Shown here: in pieces, positions 6,309 to 12,290 of the stretch
Position numbering within the stretch: the first letter of the stretch is position 1
Layout of the letters: the number at the start of each line of letters is the position of its first letter
From: an uncultured Prevotella sp.
GTDB taxonomy: Bacteria; Bacteroidota; Bacteroidia; Bacteroidales; Bacteroidaceae
DNA: 12,290 bases
Assembly: GCA_934219025.1 (NCBI GenBank)
Contig: CAKQDG010000067.1
Location: 1-12,290, forward strand
Reading direction: 5' to 3'
Notes under the pieces: model-generated
What the model was told of the DNA's origin: nothing
The model's database searches: none
The model's input: only the letters and a program-made list of their open reading frames with translations
Translations under genes and position numbers: made by a program

Positions 6309-6890
6309 ATGGACAATAATTTAGCAGGGGAAACACACCGTCCCGGAAGAATTGAAGTGGTGTGCGGTTCCATGTTCTCAGGTAAGACAGAGGAACTGAT
6401 AAGGCGCATGAAACGCGCAAAGTTTGCCAAACAAAGGGTTGAAATATTCAAGCCTGCCATCGACACTCGCTACTCTGAAATTGACGTGGTGAGCCACGAC
6501 AAACATTCCATACCGAGCACTCCGATTGATTCATCATCTACGATAGCCCTGCTTTCATCAGAAATTGACGTGGTGGGCATCGACGAGGCTCAGTTTCTCG
6601 ACGACGGGCTCGTGGATGTTTGCAACGAACTTGCAAACAGAGGAGTGAGAGTGATTGTGGCTGGACTCGACATGGATTTCAAAGGCAAACCCTTCGGACC
6701 GATTCCTGCCCTCTGTGCAATAGCCGACGAAGTAACAAAGGTGCATGCTATCTGCGTGAAATGCGGGGCACTGGCATACATCAGCCACAGGCTCGTGGCA
6801 AACGACAAAAGGGTGCTGCTCGGAGAACAGGCGGAATACGAACCTCTGTGTCGCGAATGTTACAAGCGAACACTCGCAGAAGAAAAATAA
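6309..6890 (+). CDS. tdk: Thymidine kinase, type II
   Basis: A 193-residue cytoplasmic enzyme that phosphorylates thymidine with ATP in the salvage pathway. Visible features: the phosphate-binding loop GSMFSGKT (residues 20-27), the catalytic Glu93 in DEAQF, the [12 protein letters not shown] loop (119-130), and four zinc-binding cysteines, Cys149 and Cys152 (CVKC) with Cys181 and Cys184 (CREC). Length and order are those of the family. The short N-terminal lead before GRIEV is complete, because a stop codon lies five codons upstream with no other ATG between. A membrane protein gene follows 18 bases after the stop, probably in the same transcript. With the secreted nucleotidase elsewhere in the window it belongs to nucleoside recovery, though the two are not linked in one operon. 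Confidence 0.97.
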   Translation: MDNNLAGETHRPGRIEVVCGSMFSGKTEELIRRMKRAKFAKQRVEIFKPAIDTRYSEIDVVSHDKHSIPSTPIDSSSTIALLSSEIDVVGIDEAQFLDDGLVDVCNELANRGVRVIVAGLDMDFKGKPFGPIPALCAIADEVTKVHAICVKCGALAYISHRLVANDKRVLLGEQAEYEPLCRECYKRTLAEEK

Positions 6891-6908
6891 AAATAAAATT
6901 TCTCTCTT

Positions 6909-8012
6909 ATGCTTGAAAAGGAAATCACATTCGACAAATTCATACGCATACTTGGCGTAGTGTTGATTACAGGCGGCGTGTTGTACATGCTGAACTATCT
7001 GAGCAACGTACTGCTCCCATTCTTTATCGCATGGCTACTGGCATACCTGCTGTATCCTATAGTAAAGTTCGTGCAGTATAAATTGCACGTACCGACAAGG
7101 GCTTTGTCGATTATCGTTACCCTTCTGTTCGTATTGGCAATACTCACAGGAGTGTTCTATCTCATAGTGCCGCCCATGCTCGAGCAGTTTGAAAAACTTG
7201 GAGACGTTGCATCACAATACATAAGACAAAGCACCAACGGAGAGAGTTTCCAGTCGCTCGTGCAACAATGGCTACATCAAAACAGAGAAGCTATAGAGCA
7301 AGTATTCAAAAGAAAAGACGTTACCGATGCCATAAAATCAGCCATGCCAAAATTGTTCAGCGTGCTCGGACAGACGGCAAGCGTAATCATAAGCATCGTG
7401 GCATCGCTAATCACCTTGTTATATATGTTCTTTATACTTCTCGACTACGAATACCTGACAACAAACTGGATTAAGATATTTCCAAAGAAAGCTCGTCCGT
7501 TCTGGAAATCACTGATGAAAGACGTGGAAAACGAACTAAACAACTATATACGTGGGCAATCGCTCGTGGCACTCATTATGGGCATACTCTTCTGCATAGG
7601 TTTTACTATCATAGACTTCCCGATGGCAATAGGTCTTGGAATTCTTATCGGCATTATGGACCTCGTGCCATATCTTCACACCTTTGCACTCATCCCTACG
7701 GCTTTTCTCGCATTGCTCAAGGCTGCCGACACCGGACAGAACTTCTGGGTCATATTTGCATCTGCATTTGCCGTGTTCTGCGTGGTACAGATAATAATAG
7801 ATATGGTTGTAACACCAAAGGTTATGGGAAAGGCAATGGGCCTAAACCCGGCAATACTTCTTCTTGCCCTTTCCGTGTGGGGCGCACTGCTCGGCTTTAT
7901 CGGCTTGATTATTGCACTGCCGCTCACCACAATACTTATAGCCTACTATCAGAGATACATAACTAAAGACAAAGCAAAAGCTATAGATGCCTCTACAAAC
8001 GAAACAGAATAA
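6909..8012 (+). CDS. AI-2E/PerM-family membrane protein
   Basis: A 367-residue inner-membrane protein. Hydrophobic segments lie near residues 10-45 (two, LGVVLITGGVLYML and LLPFFIAWLLAYLLYPIV), 58-82, 150-176, and a cluster from about 215 to the end of the membrane part at about 350. A soluble loop of roughly 70 residues follows the third segment. The late segments contain the family's conserved stretches: GILIGIMDLVPYLH and the proline-containing GLIIALPLTTILIAYYQ. The family was named for TqsA, which exports autoinducer-2 in E. coli, but many members do other jobs, such as Na+/H+ antiport or permease roles, so the substrate is not known. Translation starts 18 bases after tdk with no separate promoter visible; co-transcription is likely. 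Confidence 0.9.
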   Translation: MLEKEITFDKFIRILGVVLITGGVLYMLNYLSNVLLPFFIAWLLAYLLYPIVKFVQYKLHVPTRALSIIVTLLFVLAILTGVFYLIVPPMLEQFEKLGDVASQYIRQSTNGESFQSLVQQWLHQNREAIEQVFKRKDVTDAIKSAMPKLFSVLGQTASVIISIVASLITLLYMFFILLDYEYLTTNWIKIFPKKARPFWKSLMKDVENELNNYIRGQSLVALIMGILFCIGFTIIDFPMAIGLGILIGIMDLVPYLHTFALIPTAFLALLKAADTGQNFWVIFASAFAVFCVVQIIIDMVVTPKVMGKAMGLNPAILLLALSVWGALLGFIGLIIALPLTTILIAYYQRYITKDKAKAIDASTNETE

Positions 8013-8166
8013 AGCCACAGTGCTCATAAATAAAAATGAAATTCAAGTATACAGCATATACTTATGTCTGCAGGGATGCTGAGTACTTACGCACAGCATG
8101 CTATACGTCAAAATTCAAGAGCCACTGAGGGCAAAATTATTTTTTCAGAAAAAAACTCAAAAAATA
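8013..8166. other. Spacer between the PerM-family gene and tRNA-Lys
   Basis: No gene is supported. A 7-bp inverted repeat AAGTATA (8045-8051) / TATACTT (8057-8063) stands 33 bases after the stop codon but lacks a T-run, so termination there is uncertain. Nearby, ATGCTG (about 8077-8082) and CAGCAT (about 8095-8100) form another weak inverted pair. Confidence 0.4.
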
Positions 8167-8198
8167 TTTGGAGATTAAACATAAATGCCGTACCTTTG
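8167..8198 (+). promoter_or_regulatory. tRNA-Lys promoter
   Basis: TTTG (8167-8170), exactly 20 bp, then TACCTTTG (8191-8198): a full consensus Bacteroidetes promoter. Transcription should start near 8203-8207, about 25 bases before the mature tRNA. Confidence 0.85.
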
Positions 8199-8229
8199 CA
8201 CTCGCTTTTAGGAATTAAGCATTTCGGGA

Positions 8230-8302
8230 GATCCGCTAGCTCAGTTGGTAGAGCACAACACTTTTAATGTTGGGGTCTTGGGTTCGAACCCCAAGCGGAT
8301 CA
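8230..8302 (+). tRNA. tRNA-Lys (anticodon UUU)
   Basis: A 73-base cloverleaf. The acceptor stem GATCCGC (8230-8236) pairs perfectly with GCGGATC (8295-8301), and the discriminator is A8302. The D arm holds AGCTCAGTTGGTAGAGC. The anticodon stem CAACA/TGTTG encloses the loop CTTTTAA with anticodon TTT at 8263-8265. The T arm is GGG-TTCGAAC-CCC. The 3' CCA is not encoded and must be added enzymatically. It stands alone with its own promoter and terminator. I see no repeat of its 3' end in the window that would mark an integrated element. Confidence 0.97.
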
Positions 8303-8306
8303 CAGG

Positions 8307-8335
8307 AAGGGATACTCGTTGAGTATCCCTTTTTT
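8307..8335 (+). terminator. tRNA-Lys terminator
   Basis: An 11-bp perfect stem, AAGGGATACTC (8307-8317) with GAGTATCCCTT (8321-8331), a 3-base loop, and a T-run through 8335, starting five bases after the tRNA. Confidence 0.92.
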
Positions 8336-8380
8336 GATGGTATTATGCGTAACTCAAAGGAACTACGGATTTTCGGGGCA

Positions 8381-8432
8381 GTCAACAAATATTTACGGTC
8401 AGCGGATAAATATTTGGCAGCTAATAAATTTA
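8381..8432. repeat. Degenerate short tandem repeat, about 21-bp period
   Basis: AAATATTT occurs at 8387-8394 and again at 8408-8415, each before a G/C-richer piece (ACGGTCAGCGG, GGCAGC), and a decayed third copy AAATTTA follows at 8426-8432. It reaches the stop codon of the minus-strand hydrolase gene. A 31-codon plus-strand ORF (8345-8440) crosses it, but it has no support as a gene. Confidence 0.4.
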
Positions 8433-9233
8433 TAAGCTAATAGTTTCCAAGTCGTCAGGCACAAAGATGTTGCCATGATAGTTTTCTGACACCTCGGCAG
8501 TATAAAGTTGTTTACGATGACATAAATCCGTGTCTTCTGTATGATAAACAACAAGATTCTTTACACCTAACTTTTGGGCAATTCTTCCAGCATCAAGAGC
8601 TGTGCTGTGACATTTTTCATACGGATGAAACCTATCCCTGTCAGAATAAAGACAAAAAGCCTCACACATCATCCAGTCTGCTCCCTGGGCATAATGTAGC
8701 GTATGGTCATTGCATGGTTCATCGCCAAAGCAAACAAGTCGAGTATCGTCAGCAAAATGCAAAGTAAAGCCATACTGCTTTTCTTTTTTAGAAAAAATAT
8801 CGAAACATTGCAGACGCATCGAGCCTAAACTAAATTCGTCACCATCAGAAAGTTTGTGCAGGATTACAGTTTTCCCTTTCTGTTTTTCATAATTCTTGTG
8901 AAGTATCATATTGCAGATTGTATCAATGACGCTCATCACCTTGTCATTGCCATACAAATTTAGTTTTCCTTCGTATTTTCCTGAAGCCTTCTTCTGCATT
9001 ACCATTCTTATCATCCAAATTACTCCAAGGATATGGTCGGTATGAGCATGGGTAACAAACAGATTATGAATATCGGCAATATCTATGCTTGCCGCTTCCA
9101 GCTGCCGTAGTATGCCATTTCCGCCACCCGCATCAACAAGTAGCATATCCTCGGCAGACTTAACTATAAAACAAGTGTTGTAACATTTTGTAACTGTGGC
9201 ATGACCTGTGCCAAGCATTATAACCTTATTCAT
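8430..9233 (-). CDS. RNase Z-like metallo-beta-lactamase-fold hydrolase
   Basis: Numbered from 9233, a 267-residue cytoplasmic protein. It begins directly on the first strand of the fold (MNKVIMLGTGHA) and shows the metal-binding HxHxDH motif as THAHTDH (about residues 61-67). Further ligands are the Asp of GDE (about residue 180) and the late His of VVYHTEDTD (about 237). CEAF and HSTALDAG.IA..LGV resemble the EATF and HSTA..A segments of RNase Z and related hydrolases, so the arylsulfatase/RNase Z branch fits best. It is not canonical tRNase Z: the segment around GDEPCNDH departs from the usual GDT pattern. The open frame reaches 9335, but those extra residues would start inside a terminator hairpin of the next gene; 9263 is a less likely second start. 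The substrate is unknown. Confidence 0.8.
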   Translation of the reverse strand: MNKVIMLGTGHATVTKCYNTCFIVKSAEDMLLVDAGGGNGILRQLEAASIDIADIHNLFVTHAHTDHILGVIWMIRMVMQKKASGKYEGKLNLYGNDKVMSVIDTICNMILHKNYEKQKGKTVILHKLSDGDEFSLGSMRLQCFDIFSKKEKQYGFTLHFADDTRLVCFGDEPCNDHTLHYAQGADWMMCEAFCLYSDRDRFHPYEKCHSTALDAGRIAQKLGVKNLVVYHTEDTDLCHRKQLYTAEVSENYHGNIFVPDDLETISL

Positions 9234-9311
9234 ATTCGTATCCGTCTTTATACCTGCTTTCATGCAAATATGTATATTTCTATATATTACTCTTGTATAG
9301 TGATATAAACA

Positions 9312-9345
9312 AGTAAGCGCACCAGATTTCTCCAATGCGCTTACT
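9312..9345 (-). terminator. Terminator of the TPR gene
   Basis: AGTAAGCGCA (9312-9321) pairs perfectly with TGCGCTTACT (9336-9345) around a 14-base loop. On the minus strand it exits into TGTTTATATC, and on the plus strand into CTTTTAGTTTT. It lies 41 bases after the TPR stop codon and marks the boundary with the hydrolase gene. Confidence 0.7.
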
Positions 9346-9386
9346 CTTTTAGTTTTATCTTTTGGTATTTCCTACCATTATATCAA

Positions 9387-10841
9387 TTAGTATGTTGCAA
9401 GAACTTGCTTAGCTGTAGCATTTTCAGGATCAAGCTGCAACAGTTTCTCGAAGTATGGCTTAGCGGCAGCAGCCTCGTTCTTGATCTTATACAGATAGAT
9501 TCCCATATAAGTGTAAGCCTCTGACAGACGAGACTTGTCGGCATCGCTCTTCACGCCGTTTGCCTCGATTATCTTGATAAGCTTTTCGTAGTAAGGACGA
9601 GCAAGTCCCTTTGCTTGTGTCGGGTCAGAGATACCGAGCGTGCGCGCAGCCATAAAGCTACAGAAGTCAGCATTGCTTGGATATTTCTCAGCCATCTGGT
9701 TGTAAATCTCAACTGCCTTGTTTACAGATGCTGTCTGCGCAGCACCAGTCTGGTTTGCCGCCTGATTACGGTAGATAGTTGCAAGTCCGTTATAGTCGTT
9801 GATGCCAACCTTTGGATTGTTCTTCAGATACTCCTCATAAAGCTCGAGAGACTTAGCGAAATCACCTTTTGCCTTATAAGCATCAGAAAGCTCCTTGTAT
9901 ACACCAGCCTTCAGAGCAGGGTCTGTAGCACTTGCCAACTGCTTGTTGTAGTAGTTGATTGCCGAGTCGTAGTCCTTCAATGCGCTGAATGTAAGACCGG
10001 CAAACTTGTAGTCATTGGCTGTAAGTTCAACAGAATCACTCTTGTTGAAGAGGGCATCGACATATTTTGCAGCTTCATCATATTGCTTCAGCTCTACTGA
10101 GTTATAGAGAGCCAAACGGTTGTAACCGGCATTACGAGGTTTCTGCGACAGTCCGTAGAGAGCGAGCTGCTTAGACACGTCGTTCTTCTGGTTTGCAAAT
10201 GCAGCAAGTGCATACTCTGTAAGATAACTTGGATCGTGGGCATACAGCTTTGCCGGTGTCAGCTTGCCGTAATACTCGAGCACCTTCTGCATATAAGCAC
10301 TATTCTTCTTTGCAGCCTCATAGTAGATATGTGCGGCCTCTGCATCAACAGGATAGTTAGGGTCGAGCGAGCGAACCTTCTCGAGCTGTTCTACAGCCAT
10401 ATTTGGAGATACGCCACGCATCACACGGGCATATTTCACGTATGCTGTGATATTGTTAGGCTCTACGTAATAAGCGTTCTGGTACATTGCTGCAGCAGCC
10501 CCTGGATCATCCTTGTAATATTCCAGGTCGCCCATAAGCATAAATCCGTCGCCAACCTTTCCGCTCTTTGCCTTGTTTGTCAATGCAATAGACATGTCGG
10601 CATACTTGCGAGTGTTTGCAGTGTCTTTTACATCAAGATAAGCACGTCCGATTGCTGCGAGAGCCTTGGCGTCTTTCTTGTATTCCTTCGTGGCATTTTT
10701 CACAATGGCAGCAACAGCAGCCTTGTCCTTGTTTGTCTTTATGGCAGTTACAGCATCCTTTACAGATACTTCCTGTGCCATAACCGAGCCGCTGACAACT
10801 GTCATCAGGGCTCCCATGAATAAATATTTAATCGTTTTCAT
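9387..10841 (-). CDS. Exported TPR-repeat protein
   Basis: A 484-residue protein with a signal peptide (MKTIKYLFMGALMTVVSGSVMAQ), so it is periplasmic or loosely attached to a membrane. Almost the whole mature part is helical and made of tetratricopeptide-like repeats. Clear units include the one near residues 100-130 (AAAMYQNAYYVEPNNITAY), one around 290-340 (DYDSAINYYNKQL and FAKSLELYEEYLKNNP), and the last (AKPYFEKLLQLDPENATAK) before the C-terminus. The first 100 residues are Lys/Ala-rich. TPR domains bind other proteins; no catalytic domain is present. It follows the PstS-like lipoprotein gene, which follows tonB, an order I recognise from Prevotella and Bacteroides genomes, suggesting service to the TonB system. 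Its own promoter may lie at 10968-10975. Confidence 0.85.
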   Translation of the reverse strand: MKTIKYLFMGALMTVVSGSVMAQEVSVKDAVTAIKTNKDKAAVAAIVKNATKEYKKDAKALAAIGRAYLDVKDTANTRKYADMSIALTNKAKSGKVGDGFMLMGDLEYYKDDPGAAAAMYQNAYYVEPNNITAYVKYARVMRGVSPNMAVEQLEKVRSLDPNYPVDAEAAHIYYEAAKKNSAYMQKVLEYYGKLTPAKLYAHDPSYLTEYALAAFANQKNDVSKQLALYGLSQKPRNAGYNRLALYNSVELKQYDEAAKYVDALFNKSDSVELTANDYKFAGLTFSALKDYDSAINYYNKQLASATDPALKAGVYKELSDAYKAKGDFAKSLELYEEYLKNNPKVGINDYNGLATIYRNQAANQTGAAQTASVNKAVEIYNQMAEKYPSNADFCSFMAARTLGISDPTQAKGLARPYYEKLIKIIEANGVKSDADKSRLSEAYTYMGIYLYKIKNEAAAAKPYFEKLLQLDPENATAKQVLATY

Positions 10842-10967
10842 AAGTCGAATGTTTTTTACTGGATTAAACAGTTTCTATATACACTTAGGTCCTAATTTAT
10901 TTCCGTATTTTTTTTGCAATTAAAAAGTTTATGTTAAAGGATGAATATACTTTTCCTTATATTGATG

Positions 10968-10975
10968 CAAAGATA
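10968..10975 (-). promoter_or_regulatory. Candidate promoter of the TPR gene
   Basis: Read on the minus strand this is TATCTTTG, an exact -7 box. No TTTG stands 19-21 bp upstream (that region reads GTGCAA). It would give an AT-rich leader of about 120 bases. It sits in the 205-bp gap between the lipoprotein and TPR genes, in which no strong terminator is visible. Confidence 0.4.
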
Positions 10976-11046
10976 ACTACTTTTTATTTTAACTTGCACC
11001 ATTTTGTCAAGGAATTTGCATTCTATTTATATATTATGTTAAACTT

Positions 11047-12006
11047 TTAATCATCATTAACCTGTACGCTACGCCATTCGAGGTCTCCTCGGTATGGCAA
11101 GAGAGCTGATTTGAGGATTATTTTCTGTCCCTGAGGCGACTGCATAAAGTTTGCCACGCCAACTGGCAGTCCGTGGAACGGGTCAGCAAGCAAAGCATAA
11201 ATCGTTCTGGCAAACGGGTATCTGCCGTCGAGGAGATAGAGTTGATATGGTTTCCAGCTGTTCATCTCCGTTGCCTTTTCCATCTGGCATACAGACATCA
11301 CCGTGATGTTTTTCTTGAACGTAACGTTTGTCGTGTCGCGCTTGTCGTTGAGCCAGTTGCTGCCGATGATTCCAATGGCATTAGGAGTTTTCTCTACATA
11401 TTTAATTACTTCGGCACTGGTTTTGACTGCCGAGATGTTAGGACTGTTGATTGGTTTTCCGCCAAGAATTGAATCCACGGCCCAGCGGACAGCTGCCGAC
11501 TGTCGATTGTCGAACACAACATCTATTGTTCCGAGTCGCGAGCCTTTGTTTATCTGGTTCCATTTTGTTGCCTGCCCTGACAGGATTCTCTTTATATCCT
11601 TCACGGTTATGCACGAGTCTACATTGTTGCGGTTTATGATAAATGCCAATCCGTCATACCCCAGCGGGAACCAACGTGGCTGTATTTTATTAGTCTTGAA
11701 ATATTCAAGCTGCTTGGCTGAAAAATTACGAGCCGTGATTATCAGATGCACTTGCTGCTTCATCAAGGCATTAAATGCATCTATCTCGTTTGTGTATTTA
11801 GCCGTAACATGAGCGTCGGGATACATGGCATGAAACACGGCAAGCTCTTCCTTGACAATGGGACTGAAGCTTTCGTCGCACATTAATGTCATTTTACCGG
11901 ATGCATAGGTGTCCGTTCTGCCATTCTTGGACTTCTGACCTCCGCATGTGCAGAAAACCAATAATGCCATTGTCATAACAATATATGTGAATGTAATTCG
12001 CTTCAT
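11047..12006 (-). CDS. PstS-like substrate-binding lipoprotein
   Basis: A 319-residue exported protein. The N-terminus is a hydrophobic signal ending VFCTCGGQ; Cys19 or Cys21 is probably lipidated, though the lipobox is not canonical. The rest is a periplasmic-binding-protein fold of the PstS/phosphate-binding-like type. It has SGKMTLMCDESFSP at the first strand, LIITARNFS, PLGYDGLAFIINRNN (about residues 117-131), TVKDIKRILSGQATKWNQI (about 138-156), and AIGIIGSNWLND. Those last three are the family's usual core motifs. No Pst permease or ATPase is nearby; instead tonB lies upstream and a TPR gene downstream. In Bacteroidales such proteins are regularly found next to TonB-ExbB-ExbD genes, so a role with TonB rather than phosphate import is possible. 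The ligand is unknown. Confidence 0.85.
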   Translation of the reverse strand: MKRITFTYIVMTMALLVFCTCGGQKSKNGRTDTYASGKMTLMCDESFSPIVKEELAVFHAMYPDAHVTAKYTNEIDAFNALMKQQVHLIITARNFSAKQLEYFKTNKIQPRWFPLGYDGLAFIINRNNVDSCITVKDIKRILSGQATKWNQINKGSRLGTIDVVFDNRQSAAVRWAVDSILGGKPINSPNISAVKTSAEVIKYVEKTPNAIGIIGSNWLNDKRDTTNVTFKKNITVMSVCQMEKATEMNSWKPYQLYLLDGRYPFARTIYALLADPFHGLPVGVANFMQSPQGQKIILKSALLPYRGDLEWRSVQVNDD

Positions 12007-12106
12007 TTTATTTACTAATTAATTGTTATTTATTTTGACCGCTCCCCGACGAAGCAAAAAAGCTGCAGATTGCTTTGGGAAAGGCTGTCGATAAATGTAT
12101 TTTACT
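12007..12106. other. Spacer between tonB terminator and the lipoprotein gene
   Basis: About 100 bases. No exact TAnnTTTG is present on the minus strand; TACATTTA (12089-12096) is the nearest, with the last base wrong. The lipoprotein gene may therefore depend on a weak promoter or on read-through from tonB. The stretch just before the start codon is very AT-rich. Confidence 0.35.
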
Positions 12107-12161
12107 TTAAAAAAGAAAGGTAGAGACATACCTCCCAAGAGAGACATTACCTCTACCTTTC
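12107..12161 (-). terminator. Terminator of tonB
   Basis: GAAAGGTAGAG (12115-12125) pairs with CTCTACCTTTC (12151-12161), 11 bp. On the minus strand it is followed by TTTTTTAAAG. It begins 20 bases after the tonB stop. The 25-base loop contains a near-copy of its own flank (AGAGACATACCTC and AGAGACATTACCTC), so an alternative fold is possible. Read-through into the lipoprotein gene cannot be excluded. Confidence 0.75.
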
Positions 12162-12180
12162 CCTATAATATTCAATGATA

Positions 12181-12290
12181 TTACTGGAGGCGGAATGTTA
12201 CAGGAACGGTGTATTTAACACGTACTGCAGAACCATTCTGCTTACCAGGAATCCACTTAGGCATCTGAGAAACCACGCGGGTTGCCTCTT
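12181..12290 (-). CDS. tonB: TonB C-terminal domain (partial)
   Basis: Only the last 35 codons and the stop are present; the gene runs off the right edge. The visible end reads EATRVVSQMPKWIPGKQNG, then SAVRVKYTVPVTFRLQ and the stop. This is the C-terminal part of the TonB domain, which spans the periplasm to contact the TonB box of outer-membrane receptors and passes energy from the inner-membrane ExbB-ExbD motor. The MPKW.PGKQNG and PVTFRLQ segments are typical of Bacteroidales TonB proteins. Upstream genes are expected to be exbD and exbB, outside the window. It has its own terminator, so the following lipoprotein gene is at most partly co-transcribed. Confidence 0.9.
   Translation of the reverse strand, partial: EATRVVSQMPKWIPGKQNGSAVRVKYTVPVTFRLQ

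Noticed and set aside
8230..8302. tRNA-Lys as the attachment site of an integrated element
   Set aside because: No integrase and no second copy of the tRNA 3' end can be seen in the window.
8345..8440. A 31-codon plus-strand ORF downstream of tRNA-Lys
   Set aside because: It lies after a strong terminator, has no promoter of its own, overlaps the hydrolase 3' end and is largely made of the short tandem repeat.
9234..9335. N-terminal extension of the metallo-beta-lactamase-fold hydrolase
   Set aside because: It would begin inside the TPR terminator hairpin, and the fold's first strand begins at MNKVIMLG.

Overview
The window looks like chromosomal DNA of a Prevotella-type member of the Bacteroidales. 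Three things point there: repeated promoters of the Bacteroidetes form (TTTG, about 20 bp, TAnnTTTG); genes without Shine-Dalgarno sites; and family content (a PorT-like barrel, a TonB C-terminus ending in FRLQ next to a periplasmic-binding lipoprotein and a TPR protein, and a UshA-type nucleotidase split over two genes). It reads as core or housekeeping DNA. I see no transposase, phage gene, CRISPR array or toxin pair.

Layout. 1-434 has no credible protein gene, but 182-338 folds into a long interrupted rod with a central bubble, most like a 6S-type regulatory RNA. 435-1187 (-) is a PorT-like outer-membrane barrel that ends inside a terminator hairpin. 1505-1675 (+) is a 56-residue 2[4Fe-4S] ferredoxin with its own promoter and terminator. 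1825-3483 (-) is a two-gene unit that splits a UshA-like 5'-nucleotidase: the C-terminal substrate-binding domain comes first as a lipoprotein, then the metallophosphatase domain. 3630-4193 (-) is a secreted NlpC/P60 peptidase. 4559-6213 (-) is rsmI followed by a coiled-coil lipoprotein. 6309-8012 (+) is tdk followed by an AI-2E/PerM-family membrane protein. 8230-8302 (+) is tRNA-Lys(UUU) with a consensus promoter and terminator. 8430-9233 (-) is an RNase Z-like metallo-beta-lactamase-fold hydrolase. 9387-12290 (-) holds, in transcription order, the 3' end of tonB, a PstS-like binding lipoprotein and a TPR protein.

How the parts relate. Much of the content serves the cell envelope: barrel, two certain and one probable lipoproteins, wall hydrolase, TonB cluster and nucleotide scavenging. 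tdk (thymidine salvage) and the split nucleotidase (nucleotide breakdown in the periplasm) both belong to nucleoside recovery but are not linked operonically. The strongest non-coding observations are the 6S-like RNA and the 95-bp rsmI/tdk divergent region, where two consensus promoters stand back to back so close to the start codons that both mRNAs should be leaderless or nearly so.
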